Assembly (NCBI GenBank): GCA_033398695.1
Contig: CM065816.1
Location: 130,111,358 to 130,175,357 of the forward strand
Length of the DNA: 64,000 nt
Direction of reading: 5' to 3'
Source of the DNA: Orobanche coerulescens
Lineage: Eukaryota > Streptophyta > Magnoliopsida > Lamiales > Orobanchaceae
Shown here: in pieces, positions 21,751 through 32,740 of the stretch
How the letters are laid out: each line of letters opens with the position of its first letter
Position numbering within the stretch: position 1 is the stretch's first letter
The notes under the pieces: model-generated
What the model was told of the DNA's origin: nothing
The model's database searches: none
The model's input: the letters and a program-made list of their open reading frames with translations, nothing else
Made by a program: the position numbers and the translations under genes

Positions 21751-22741
21751 TGTTGTTGCCCAAAATATTATCCGAAGATGAATATTGCTGGAATGGTCGA
21801 GCAACAGCAAATTGCGACAGCACGTCCGTAGGGGTGTGAATAGCATAAGATTTGCCGGGTTTGTTAGGCCCGGGCTTGAATGCTCTCGCGAGATGTTATT
21901 AATAAGAATACGTTTGAGTACAAATATTAATGTAAGGATGTGAATACAATGAGTGTAAAAGATCCTAGTTATCTAGCTCTTGAGCGAAGCTTTGTGTGTT
22001 CTTATTCCCGTTTCTGCCGACCGTCTTAGGATTAAGAGGTTCCAAGAGTGAGAGATGAACAGAGATCCGAAGTGTATAGCTTTTGCCAAGAGAGTGAAAG
22101 CCAAGTTATATGAAAAGCCCGAGAGAGAGTGTATCGAGAAAGCAGCCTCTTTTTTGTGTGCAGAAGAGCCGAGAACTGTCCAAGTGCAGGATGCCTTCTA
22201 TTTATAGGAGCAGGGATGCCTTTTGTCCTGACGGGCAATCGCCTTTCTTGTAATATAATAAAGGGGCGATCGTCTTGCAGCATGTGGGTTGGTGGCTTTA
22301 AAGTCTGCGACATGGGCTGGCTGCCAGCTGTGCGGACCAATGAGAAGTCTGCACGTGTCCTGAGTCGCTGTCCCGGGCGGTCCCACTTTGCACCTTTCGG
22401 CGGGTCTGTCGGTAGGTGAGTGGATGCTGACAAGCTGTGGTCAACGATCCATGTTCTGCGGCGCCTTTCCTGGATCTGCACGTGGGTCTTTGTCCTGAGC
22501 TTCGTCCTTCGCTGACTAGACGGATGCTGGACTCACGTGGCATGAGGCGGTCTTCATTGGCCGAGCACCAGGGTCGATCGCCCGGTGCCAAGGGACGATC
22601 GCCTTCGATGTCGATCGCTCGGCACTGGGTCTTGACCTGGGTCCTTCGGTCAGCCAATCTGCCTTGGTCTATTTGGCTCTGGCTCGATCTCCCGGTCTCT
22701 GAGGCGATCGCCTGTTGAGACGTATAAATCTCGACACAACA
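21751..22741 (-). repeat. Gag-only element 5' LTR
   Basis: Partner of 18514-19504, with target duplication CAGTG at 22742-22746. It keeps the TATA box at about 22198-22208 and the CGATCG cluster at 22233-22712. Confidence 0.9.
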
Positions 22742-22746
22742 CAGTG

Positions 22747-22806
22747 TAACGTAGATCAAGCTTTTGAATAATTGTCGATACATTGTCGTATCCTCCAAGT
22801 CTTTTT
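22747..22806 (-). pseudogene. Old copia remnant, second piece
   Basis: The minus strand encodes LEDTTMYRQLFKSLIYVT, the typical copia segment between RT and RNase H. It joins 18508 across the gag-only insertion and 31057 across copia-2. Confidence 0.75.
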
Positions 22807-23048
22807 TGTTGGAAATTGGTTTTAGAAAAATGAGTTTTAACTCAATTTAAACCAATAATGATAAAATATTTAATTCTTGGAAATTAAATAATAAATCGTG
22901 AATCTACGCTTCGAGAAGATGAACGTAGGATTTTATCTTTCTCAAAATCAATTTCTGGTGAGTGAGAAATAAATGATTAAATTTGGCCATTTAATTGAAA
23001 AGGTGAAGAGTTAACCAGGTTTAAAAACCGATCTGATATTTGGGATGA

Positions 23049-23415
23049 AAGCTGTCTGATCTAGAAGCTGTCTGGTCTGGAAGTTGTCTGGTCTGGAAGC
23101 TGTCTGATCTGGAAGCTGTCTGATCTGGAAGCTGTCCGATCTGGAAACTGTCTGGTCTGGAAGCTGTCTGGTCTGGAAGCTGTCTGGTCTGGAAGCAGTC
23201 TGATCTTGAAGCTGTCTGATCTGGAAGCTGTCTAATCTAGAAGCTGTCTAATCTAAAAGCTGTCTAATCTGATAGTTGGGCTAAAATCTATCTGATCTGA
23301 TATTTGGGCTGAACCCATCTGATCTGATATTTGGGGCTGAACCCATCTGATCTGATATTTGGGGCTGAACCCATCTGATCTAATATTTGGGGCAGAACCC
23401 ACCTGATCTGATATT
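23049..23415. repeat. Copia-2 LTR minisatellite, 5' copy
   Basis: Fourteen 16-bp units are followed by about five 27-bp units. The partner block at 29939-30450 has about 20 of the 16-bp units, which accounts for most of the LTR length difference. Confidence 0.85.
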
Positions 23416-23647
23416 TGGTCTTGTCTGAAATGAAGCAGGTTGAGAACTTAGCTTCTGGAATATGACTCTTCACACTCTATAATGTAATGTCCGAATTAAA
23501 TGAGAATATTTATGGAGCTTTAATTTGTTGTAATTCCCCACCTTATGGAGCTTTAATTTGTTGTAACTCTTGAGCTGGAGGATGAAAGAGAATTAATGGC
23601 ACTTTAATTTGTTGTAACTCCACACCTGATGGAGTGGAATTGGGCTC

Positions 23648-23655
23648 TATAAAAG
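23648..23655 (+). promoter_or_regulatory. TATA box of the copia-2 LTR
   Basis: TATAAAAG is followed by GGGGGTC. The same box is at 30687-30694. Transcription would start about 30 bases downstream. Confidence 0.65.
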
Positions 23656-24016
23656 GGGGTCTTATGCATTTCATTTCAGAGAATCAGAACAAAGAAAAAA
23701 AAATACAAGCATACCACATATTGCAGAATATTTCCTTCTTGTTTCGTGCTCAGTTTCCAGCACTTGAATGTTCGTCGGAGTTCTGAGTTTTGGAGAGCAC
23801 CTAACTTAGAAACATATAGAAGTTGTATCTTGGGGACATATTGCCTGAGCCGTCTGCTCTTATACGGGCGCAAAATTGTCTTACGGAAAGAGTTATCTCG
23901 CCTCTGCTATAGTTGTAATTTTAATTCAGCTTTTAATTTATTAAAATTGTAATAGGTCGCCTTTCTTTATAATTTTTATTGTAATTACATTGTTGGTCAT
24001 TCATAGAGAACCAACA

Positions 24017-24033
24017 ATCGTAAGACAATTTTT
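24017..24033 (+). other. Copia-2 putative primer-binding site, complementary to its own LTR
   Basis: Two bases after the LTR, 24019-24032 reads CGTAAGACAATTTT. This is the exact complement of AAAATTGTCTTACG at 23872-23885 in the 5' LTR (30912-30925 in the 3' LTR). It does not start with TGG and does not resemble a tRNA 3' end. Self-priming is an inference. Confidence 0.5.
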
Positions 24034-24058
24034 ATATTTATATTCTCTGTAATTTCCA

Positions 24059-25050
24059 ATGGCGACCGACGCCGATCTTTGCCGCCGCATTGTCATTGCT
24101 AAAGTCACGCACCTACCATTGCAGTTCAGACTGAGAAACCCGAGAAATTTTTGGGTGTTGATTTTAAGAGATGGTAGCAAAAGATGCTATTTTATCTCAC
24201 CACCCTGAGGCTTGTTGTTTACCTCAAGGATGATCCTCCTGTGGTCAGTGAGACGGAAACTGACCGTACGAAGCGTTTTGCTTACGATCAATGGTTTAAC
24301 GGCGACTTTATGTGCCGTAATACAATATTGAATGGGCTGATTGATTCTCTGTACAACATGTACAATCAAATCAAGACTTCCAAAGAGCTTCGGAATTCTT
24401 TGGATAAAAAGTATAAAACCGATGATGTTGGTGCTAAGAAATTTGTGATTGGACGCTACCTGGATTTTCAGATGACGAACTACAAAACCGTTATCGAACA
24501 AGTCCAACAATTTCAATTGATTGTGCATAAAATCAATGCTGAAGGAATGATCCTTCCTGAACCGTTTGTTGTGGGAACAGTAATTGAGAAGTTGCCTCCT
24601 AGTTGGAAGGACTTAAAAAAATTACCTGAAACACAAACGAAAGGAAATGTGCTTAGATGATTTGGTTGTTCGATTCAGAATTGAGGAAGACAACCGAAAA
24701 TCTGATTCTAAGTTCAAGAGAGGCCCTATGGAGGCCAAAGTAAATTTGCTTGAACATGGGTCCTCTAGCAAAAAGAGAAAACTGAACCATTTTCAGGATA
24801 AAGGGAAAAGGCCGTTTAAGGCAAAGAAATTCACTGGAAATTGCCACAACTATGGTAAACCAAACCATAAGGCAAAAGACTGTCGCTTGCCAATAAGTTC
24901 AACTGGTCAGCGAAACAAAGGCAAACGAGTTGCCAATGTGGTTGAACATGGCGATGTTGACATGCCGGATCTAGAGCTCTCAGCTATGGTTGAGGAGCTG
25001 GACGAGGAGGTATTAGCCATAGTGATTGAAGCCAATATGGTGGAGAATCA
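24059..25050 (+). pseudogene. Copia-2 gag
   Basis: The ATG at 24059 opens a short frame that shifts after about 30 codons. The true gag reading then runs from about 24134, with a TAG right after the FKRW block (24177-24179). The body has the KELRNSLDKKYKTDD and VGTVIEKLPPSWKD blocks of copia gag. A frame change near 24650 leads into a basic region and one zinc knuckle near 24840-24880. Its second Cys is replaced by Tyr (C-x2-Y-x4-H-x4-C), so the knuckle is impaired. Confidence 0.85.
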
Positions 25051-25624
25051 CCGCGCCTGGTACGTTGATACTGGGTCTACTCGTCATGTTTATTCTGAAA
25101 AAGACATGTTCTCTTCCTACACTGTTACTGATGGTAGGAAATTGCATATGGCAAACTCTGCTTCTTCTGTGATTGCAGGTGTGGGGAACGTGGTCTTAAA
25201 GATGACCTCTGGAACGGAGCTCCTTCTTAAGGATGTGCTGCATGTCCCAGACGTCCGAAGAAATTTAGTTTCAGGCTCTTTACTAGTTAGTCATGGGTTT
25301 AGACTAGTTTTTGAGTCTGAAAAATTTATTATGAGCAAGTTCGGAATGTTTCTTGGTTGAGGTTATCTTGACAGGGGGTTATTCAAAATGGATGTGATGC
25401 CTGTAAGCCGTGAAGGCAAGAACAAAAATAATAATAATAATGCTCCTTCTTCTGTTTACTTGATCGAGTGTTCAGATTTATGGCATTCTAGATTGGGACA
25501 TGTTAGTCTAAAATCAATTAAAAGACTAATTAATCTAGAATTAATTCCAAAAACCCATGTTGAACTTAATAAGAAATGTGAAGTATGTGTTGAAGCAAAA
25601 ATGGCTAAATTGCCTTTTCATTAA
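25051..25624 (+). pseudogene. Copia-2 protease and GAG-pre-integrase region
   Basis: The protease motif [11 protein letters not shown] at about 25058-25090 keeps the catalytic Asp and the DTGS signature. A TGA at 25358 interrupts the frame. After it comes the [17 protein letters not shown] block and the C-x2-C of the pre-integrase zinc region, ending at a stop at 25622. Confidence 0.82.
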
Positions 25625-26668
25625 GTGGGAAGGAATACTACTCCTCTAGAATTAATTCACACTCATGTGTGTGACTTAAAATTTGTGCGAACTAGAGGAG
25701 GTAAAAAAATACTTCGTCACCTTTATAGATGATTGCACAAGATATTACTATGTGTTTCTTTTGAGAAGCAAAGATGAAGCAATCGAGGCATTTAAGATGT
25801 ATAAAAATGAAGTTGAAAATCAACTTAAAGTAAAATAAAAGCAATCCGAAGTGACAGAGGAGGTGAGTATGTAGCACTGTTTGAACAATTATGTGCCGAT
25901 TCAGGCATAATTCATCAAATGACTGCTCCGTATGCTCCTCAGTCAAATGGAGTTGCCGAAAGGAAAAATCGAACCCTGAAAGAAATGATGAATGCTTTAT
26001 TAATAAGCTCAGGGTTGCCACAAAACATGTGGGGGGAAGCTATTCTTACAGCTAATCACATTCTGAATAAAGTGCCACACAAAGGGAAGGATAAAACTCC
26101 GTATGAGTTATGGAAAGGGCACAAGCCTTCTTTCAAATATCTTAAAGTGTGGGGGTGTTTGGCAAAGGTTGAAGTACCTGAACCAAAACAAGTAAGAATC
26201 AGTCCAAAGACAATTGATTGCATATTCATAGGTTATGCATACAACAGTAGTGCGTATCGATTTTTGATTCATAAATCTGAAATTCCTGATATGTATGAAG
26301 GAACTGTCATTGAATCAAGAAATGCCATTTTCTTTGAAAATGTTTATCCTTGTAAAGAGAAGATTGTGACAAACTCAAACAAAAGAACTCTTGAAACTGC
26401 AAGTAGTTCAAATCCCATAAATGAAGAGCCAAGAAAGAGTAAGAGAGCTCGAAAGGCTAAGTCATTTGGTCCTGACTTTGAGACTTTTGCAGTTGACGAT
26501 GATTCAAAGACTATACAGGAAGCTTATGCTAGTCGTGATGCTCCTTTTTGGAAGGAAGCTATTTATAGTGAAATGGATTCCATCATGCAAAATTCTACTT
26601 GGGAACTGGTTGAACTTCCGCCAGGATGTAAGCCTTTAGGATGTGAATGGATCGTAAAGAGAAAATAA
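25625..26668 (+). pseudogene. Copia-2 integrase core and C-terminal region
   Basis: The core has FIDDCTRYYYVF and then IRSDRGGEY with a frameshift before it (near 25690 and 25840). The APYAPQSNGVAERKNRT block supplies the catalytic Glu. The frame from 25919 stays open through the WGCLAKVEVPEPKQ region to a TAA at 26666, just before RT. A conserved W-x3-W start of RT (FWKEAIYSEMDSIMQNSTW) is already within this frame. Confidence 0.85.
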
Positions 26669-27304
26669 AAAGATGACTGGTCGATAGACAAGTTTAAGGC
26701 CCGGCTTGTTGCCAAAGGGTTTAAACAGAAAGAAGGTTATGATTTCTTCGATACATATTCACCAGTAACCAAAATAACTTCTATTCGAGTGCTTATTGCT
26801 ATTGCTGCATTGCACAATCTTGAAATTCATCAAATGGATCTGAAAACTGCATTCTTGAATGGTGAACTAGAGGAAGAAATTTATATGGAACAACCTGAAG
26901 GTTTCATTGCGCCTGGTCAGGAAAAGAAAGTATGTAAACTGTTGAAGTCACTATATGGACTAAAACAAACTCCTAAACAATAGCATATGAAGTTTGACAC
27001 AATTATGTTGGAAAATGGATTCAAGATCAATGAATGTGACAAATGTGTGTATATTAAAGGCACATCAGAGTCATTTGTCATAGTTTGTATATATGTAGAC
27101 GATATGTTGATCATGGGTAGTAGCAACGAAGTAATTGTGAATACAAAAAGGATGTTAAGTAGAAACTTCGACATGAAGGATTTGGGTTTAGCTGATTTAA
27201 TCCTTGGAATTAAAATTATCAGAAAGTCAGAAGGTATCTTCTTATCAGAATCTCATATGTTGAGAAAGTGCTCAAGAAGTTTAACGCTTTTGACAGCCCA
27301 CCTG
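26669..27304 (+). pseudogene. Copia-2 reverse transcriptase (N-terminal and catalytic part)
   Basis: KARLVAKGFKQKEGYDFF, then HQMDLKTAFLNGEL and the catalytic YVDDMLIMGS identify RT. A TAG at 26981 in the QTPKQ*H region replaces the usual W. The reading is cut at 27304 by the solo LTR and resumes at 28411. Confidence 0.88.
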
Positions 27305-28410
27305 TGTTGTTACCCAAAATATTATCCGGAGATGATATTGCTGGAATGGTCGAGTAACAAACAAATGTGAGAGCACTTCCGTGGGGAAATTAAATAACAC
27401 AAGATTTATCGGGGTAGTTAGTCTCGGGCTTGAATGCTCTCGCGAGATATTATTAATACAAATACTTTGGAGTACAAATATTAATGTTAGAGTACAATTA
27501 CAATGAGTGTAAAGACCCCAGTTATCTTAGCTATTGAGCATGAAGATTGCCGGAAAAACCAGAGATGATGCTTTGTGAGTTCTTGTAACAACGATGGGGT
27601 GCTGTGACGACTGTGAGAAATCGACGGTCTCTCACAGTGTGTATTAGGTGAATGTCTGAACTCCAGGACTTGTGAATCTCTTCAAACCTGAACTGTAGGG
27701 AGTTCTTGCCTCTGCCGACCGTCTTTTGGTGAAGAGGTGATGAGAGACAAATCCTAAATGGGTTCAAGAGAGAAAGCCCGAGAGGGGAGAGTTGTGAACT
27801 TTCGTGAATGTATTTGCCAACGTAATTGTGAACCTTTCTCCAGTTGCTGGAGGTTCTTTATTTATAGGACTGGGAGTCGCTGGGCGATCGCCTCTGCTGT
27901 ATTATAATAAGCGGGCGATTGTCTTTAGCACATGGGTTGGTCTCCTTAAAGTCCGCAGGAGTTGCTGGCTGCCAGAAGAGCGAACCAATGAGAGGCCAAC
28001 ATGTGTCTGTGTCGCTGTCTTGGGAGGCCCCACTGAGGACCTTTCGGCGGGTCTGTCGGTAGGTGAGGCCGTCCTTGTCACTGACAACTGCTGATGGGCT
28101 GGAGTCAATGATCCATGTTCTGCGGCGCCTTTCGCGGATCTGCACATGGGTCCTTTGCTTCGTGATCCGGTCTTCGTAGACTTTGATGGACGATGGCCTT
28201 GTTCGTGGCACAAGTTGGTCGTCCTTGATCGGGCACCAGAGTCGATCACTAGGTGCCAAAAGTCGATCGCCTTGGGAGTCGATCGCTAGATAATCGAAGG
28301 TAGACTGTTACCTCCGATTTGGCAAGTACGCCGTAGCTCCTTTGGTCGTGAACTCGGTCGCTCGGCCCTTATACCGATCGCCATCGAGGCGTATAAATCG
28401 CCGCACAACA
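27305..28410 (-). mobile_element. Solo LTR of the gag-only gypsy family
   Basis: 1106 bp matching the LTRs at 18514-19504 and 21751-22741, in the same orientation. It begins TGTTGTTACCCAAAATATTATCC and ends GCCGCACAACA in the plus direction. The flanks ACCTG (27300-27304) and ACCGG (28411-28415) differ at one position and are the probable target duplication. It is inserted in copia-2 pol. A TATA box (minus) lies near 27860-27866, with CGATCG-type sites beyond it. A solo LTR of this kind arises by recombination between two LTRs. Confidence 0.85.
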
Positions 28411-29151
28411 ACCGGCTAAAACACCTGTGATACCAGTATTCATTTAAGTAAGAACAGAGGTGATCTAGTGGCTCAAGTCGAATATTCAAGAGTAATCGGA
28501 AGCCTGATGTATATTACAAATTGTACATGACCAGACTTGTCATTTGCTGTAAACAAGTTGAGCAGGTTCACGAGTAATCCGAGTAAAGAGCACTGTAATG
28601 CACTGACTAGGGTTTTAAGATACTTAAAGTACACCCTGTATTATGGGCTATTTTATAGTAATTATCCTCCAGTTTTGGAAGGATATACAGATGCTAATTG
28701 GATTTCAGACTCGAAAGGCTCTCACTCTACAAGTTGGTATGTATTTACTATTGGGGGTGGAGTTATATCTTGGAAATCAAGCAAGCAGACTTGTATAGCC
28801 CGATCCACCATGGAATCAGAATTTATAGCTCTAGATAAAGCTGGGAAATAAGCTGAATGGCTCCTTAACTTTCTTGAGGATATTCTATGCTGGAAAAAGC
28901 CTGTGCCTAGTGTTATGATACATTGCGATAGCCAAACTGCAATTGGAAGAGCATAGAGCCTTAAGTATAATGGTAAGTCTCGACACATTCGTCGGAGACA
29001 TAATACCGTGCGGCAATTGATCAAAAATAAAGTTATATCTATTGACTATGTGAGGTCAAATGTTAATTTGGTGGATCCACTCACAAAAGGTCTGAATAGA
29101 GATCAATTTCATAAACTGCTAGAGGGAATGGGATTAAAATCCAAATCTTGA
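28411..29151 (+). pseudogene. Copia-2 RNase H domain
   Basis: This continues pol after the solo LTR. It has [12 protein letters not shown], the [18 protein letters not shown] block with the RNase H Asp, and [18 protein letters not shown]. It runs on through the CDSQTAIGRA and VDPLTKGLNRDQF end to the TGA at 29149. Single in-frame stops occur at about 28849 (TAA) and 28954 (TAG). Confidence 0.88.
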
Positions 29152-29686
29152 AAGAACAAATAGTGGTAACTCAACCTTGAAGACTGGAGATCCCAGAAAC
29201 TTGGTTCAATGGGAAAACAAAATTATAAAAGTTCTATTGAAAAGCGCTTATAATAAATCCATCCCTATAGAGCAGAAAAAGTGCGAAGTCCTGTGATTGT
29301 GGTGAGGTTAAGTCTCTCGACTTTTAATGGTTCCTTGTCCTTAGAAAGGAGAAGTATTGCAGGGTACTTTATAAAAGGAGACCACCTATCTAAGTGTGAG
29401 GATGGGCCGCCTCGAATAAACACTTAGGAAACCAAGATGTTGTCCATGGCCAAAACGGACACAACTATGAGAACGGAAGGTGTTGAGACATTGTTGTGTA
29501 AGTGTCGTTGACTCGGTATACACCAAGGAGGATTAGTTCAAGGCACAATGTCCACTAAGCCGCCGGTATATCCGACGATATTTTACAAAGGAAGGTTCAA
29601 AGCTACAAAATACCTTTCCCCATGCAGCAGTGTTTTACGGAAACTAGGTATGTGAGTCTGCATTCATGCATGCATTTATTTCCACT
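29152..29686 (+). other. Copia-2 3' non-coding region
   Basis: This lies between the end of pol and the polypurine tract. No open frame of note; typical plant copia 3' sequence. Confidence 0.6.
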
Positions 29687-29698
29687 CATGTGGGGGAT
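29687..29698 (+). other. Copia-2 polypurine tract
   Basis: ATGTGGGGGAT abuts the 3' LTR start at 29699. Confidence 0.7.
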
Positions 29699-31056
29699 TG
29701 TTGGAAATTGGTTTTAGAAAAATGAGTTTTAACTCAATTTAAAATCAATAATGATAAAATATTTAATTTTTGGGAATTAAATAATAAAATGTGAATCTAC
29801 GCTTCGAGAAGATGAACGTAGAATTTTATCTTTCTCAAAACCGATTTCGAGTGAGTGAGAAATAAATAATTAAAGTTGGCCATTTAATTGAAAAGGTGAA
29901 GAGTTAACCAGGTTTGAAAACCCATCTGATATTTGGGCTGAAAGCTGTCTGATCTAGAAATTGTCTGATCTAGAAGTTGTCTGATGTGGAAGCTGTCTGG
30001 TCTGGAAGCTGTCTGATCTGGAAGCTGTCTGATCTGGAAGCTGTCTGATTTTGAAGCTGTCTGATCTTGAAGCTGTCTGATCTGGAAGCTGTCTGATCTG
30101 GAAGCTGTCTGATCTTGAAGTTGTCTGGTCTGGAAGTTGTCTGATCTGGAAGCTGTCTGATCTCGGAGCTGTCTGATCTGGAAGCTGTCTGATCTGGATG
30201 CTGTCTGATCTGGAAGCTGTCTGATATGGAAGCTATCTGATTTAGAAGCTGTCTGATCTAAAAGGTATCGATCTAAAAGCTGCGATCGATAGTTGGGTGA
30301 AAGCTGTCGATCGATATTTAAATTTGAACCCATCGATCGATATTTGAAATTTGAACCCATCGACACGATAATTGAAATGAATCCATCTGATCTGATATTT
30401 GGGGCTGAACCTATCTGATCTGATATTTGGGGCAGAACCCATCTGATCTGATATGTGGTCTCGTCTCAAATGAAGCAGGGTGAGAACTTAGCTTCTGGAA
30501 TATGACTCTTCACACTCCATAATATAACGTCCGAATTAAATGAGAATATTTATGGAGCTTTAATTTGTTGCAACTCCTCACCTTATGGAGCTTTAATTTG
30601 TTGTAACTCTTGAGCTCGAGGATTAATGAGAATTAATGGCACTTTAATTTGTTGTAACTCCCACCTGATGGAGTGGAATTGGACCCTATAAAAGGGGGTC
30701 TTATGCATTTCATTTCAGAGAATCAGAACATAGAAAAAAAAAATACAAACATACCACATATTGCAGCATATTTCCTTCTTGTTTCGTGCTCAGTTTCCAG
30801 AACTTGAACGTTCACCGGAGTTCTGAGTTTTGGAGAGCACCTAACCCAGAAACATATAGCAGTTGTATCTTGGGTACATCTTGCCTGAGCCGTCTGCTCT
30901 TATACGGGGGCAAAATTGTCTTACGGAAAGAGTTATCTCGCCTCTGCTAAAGTTGTAATTTTAATTCAGCTTTTTAATTTATTAAGATTGAATAGATTGA
31001 CTTTCTTTGTAATTTTTATTGTAATTACATTGTTGGTAATTCACAGAGAACCAACA
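29699..31056 (+). repeat. Copia-2 3' LTR
   Basis: 1358 bp, about 150 bp longer than the 5' LTR. Most of the excess is extra 16-bp units (29939-30262). Around 30263-30370 the units change to CGATCGAT-rich text where the 5' LTR has CTGATCTGAT. That region also has AAATTTGAA insertions not seen in the partner. Confidence 0.9.
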
Positions 31057-31150
31057 TTTTCCTTCTGATAAACATACCCCAACATTACAATCTTCTCTAG
31101 AAGAGCCTTACTAGAAATGTGTTGGCACAAGAAATTTTTGCGTGCAATAG
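31057..31150 (-). pseudogene. Old copia remnant, third piece
   Basis: The minus strand reads FLCQ then LLEKIVMLGY, the end of copia RT. It runs into the piece at 22747-22806 once copia-2 is removed. Confidence 0.55.
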
Positions 31151-31686
31151 ATCGTTTCCTAGCTTATTTATGTACACGTAAACCGGCATAGTACGATAAT
31201 AATTTATTACTAGTGTAGTACTCATGAATAGAATCTACGGTCTAAAATATATATTTATATAAAACTTCTATATCCTAGAATTTCTAATTCCATTTTATTT
31301 ATGTATACCGTATGCCCCATCAACCTCTAAATACTTTGCTGAAATATTTTGAAATTATAATGAATACTTTTATATTTTGGATCCAGTTAATTAGGTTAAC
31401 TACATTTTATTTGATTAAAAACTTTATAATATATATATATATATCATAAAGACAATAAAGAATTATTTCCCAATAAACACAATTAAGAATTATATTTTTC
31501 ATTACAAATTATGATTTCCACTTACCATTATTATGATAGTTGATTAATTAATTAAATTGTTACATGTTTGGTAAGTTATGAAATTAATAAACAATAAAAA
31601 CTTTTTCTTTTTCAGTTTAACTACTAAAAATGTGGTTGGAGTCTTGGAGAACAATTAAGCAATATAGATTTTATTCTTTTTATTCC
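31151..31686. other. AT-rich spacer with no recognised gene
   Basis: Strongly AT-rich with short frames only. It may be the decayed continuation of the old copia element, but nothing supports a specific call. Confidence 0.5.
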
Positions 31687-31691
31687 TTCTT

Positions 31692-31915
31692 TGTTACAAA
31701 ACCGAAATCTTATAGAGAGGATTTAAAGAGAGAATAGAGAGAATGATTCTGAAGTATATTTTTCATTAATAACTGAAGTCCTATTTATAGAAAAACTTCA
31801 GATGGCACAATCGTAATTACATAATTACATCAGGGGCATAATAGTCATTCACATATTATAATACATTATCTTGTTACGCATTACGAGAAGTGATATACTT
31901 CAATAATTCTTAATA
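31692..31915 (-). repeat. LARD-A 3' LTR
   Basis: 224 bp from TGTTACAAAACC to ATTCTTAATA (plus direction). The partner is at 37503-38304 and a diverged relative, in the opposite orientation, at 38388-38623. Confidence 0.88.
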
Positions 31916-31929
31916 CTCCCCCTTGAATG
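31916..31929 (-). other. LARD-A polypurine tract
   Basis: The minus strand reads TTCAAGGGGGAG next to the LTR. Confidence 0.7.
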
Positions 31930-32119
31930 ACTATTTACATAAATATCTGCCGAACTAGTTTGAAGAAAAACCCAATGGGAGAAAAACTCTCAAACTTTTT
32001 GTATCGAAGCGTGTGACAATCATATCACGTTGCATCATAACGTTGGTAGGAAACCTCAGTTAGATAAAACTTCAGCAATCTGTAATCTCGTAAATTTGCT
32101 CCCCCTTATCTCGATAGTT

Positions 32120-32740
32120 CTTGTATGAGTATTCTTGTGCCGTCTCAGTAAAACCTCGTGGGACAAAAACTGAGTGAATCTGTCATGTATATCATTCGTT
32201 GTTGGAGTATCCACGTGTTGCCTCATTAAAACCTTGTCAAGAAAACCCAGTGGGAAAAACTTGATCGAAGGAAAAAGAGTACAACTACTCCTTCTATTTT
32301 CAAATCTTTGAGGAATAATCTTGATCTTTATAATTTTCCTCATTATGCTATGAATATGCCTCGTTAAAACCTTATTAGGAAAAACCCAATGGGAAAAATC
32401 CTAACGAAGGAAAAAGAGTACATTATTCATACTAATACGCCATTCGTGTTGCCTCATTAAAAACCTTGCTAGGAAAACCCAATGGGACAAAACCTCACTC
32501 AAGGGAAAAAGAGTGCAACGCATATTTTATAAATATGTCCCAGACATTTCAATAATCCTCCAAGGATTAGTACGAGTATTGTATTCAGTGCAATTTGTAA
32601 TCATGCACTCATATTCTTTGCAGTACATTTCAAATCTCTTTGGAGATTCCATATTAGCTGTGATTAAGCTGCCTCGTTAAAAACCTTGCTAGGAAAACCT
32701 AGTGGGATAAAACCTCAGTCAAGGAAAAGAGTACAACATA
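32120..32740 (-). repeat. LARD-A 3' region: dispersed CCTCGTTAAAA repeats
   Basis: Five diverged copies of a block of about 70 bp share GCCTCRTTAAAAACCTTG, then a GGAAAACCCARTGGGA core, and a GAAAAAGAGTACA end. The inverted counterpart in LARD-B is at 56545-57105. This is a common 3' feature of some plant LTR elements; it is not coding. Confidence 0.7.

Larger units (their letters stand above)
18514..22741 (-). mobile_element. Gag-only gypsy derivative (TR-GAG type), minus strand
   Basis: Two LTRs of about 991 bp (18514-19504 and 21751-22741) flank a 2.2-kb interior that encodes only gag. The target duplication CAGTG is on both sides (18509-18513 and 22742-22746). The primer-binding site lies by the right LTR and the polypurine tract by the left, so the element reads right to left. 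No protease, RT or integrase is present, so it must rely on enzymes of a relative. A solo LTR of the same family is at 27305-28410. Confidence 0.9.
22807..24016 (+). repeat. Copia-2 5' LTR
   Basis: 1210 bp. It contains 14 tandem copies of a 16-bp unit GCTGTCTGATCTGGAA (about 23049-23276) and then diverged copies of a 27-bp unit with CTGATCTGATATTTGG (about 23280-23415). A TATA box TATAAAAG follows at 23648-23655. Confidence 0.92.
22807..31056 (+). mobile_element. Copia-2: full-length Ty1/copia element, plus strand
   Basis: LTRs at 22807-24016 and 29699-31056 begin TGTTGGAAATTGG and end GAGAACCAACA. Between them lie gag, protease, integrase, RT and RNase H in copia order on the plus strand, with a solo LTR of another family (27305-28410) between RT and RNase H. 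The insertion site in the old copia element is a T run, so the duplication is about TTTTT versus TTTTC. Frameshifts and stops inactivate the coding region. No tRNA-type primer-binding site is present. Confidence 0.92.

Noticed and set aside
23049..23415. Short repeated-spacing array in the copia-2 LTR considered as CRISPR-like
   Set aside because: Units are directly adjacent without unique spacers and lie inside an LTR of a plant element.
29884..30366. 160-codon frame with repeated SDSFQIRQLQDQTAS units
   Set aside because: Reading of the 16-bp minisatellite in the copia-2 LTR; 16 is not a multiple of 3, so a repeated peptide arises only every three units by chance of composition.
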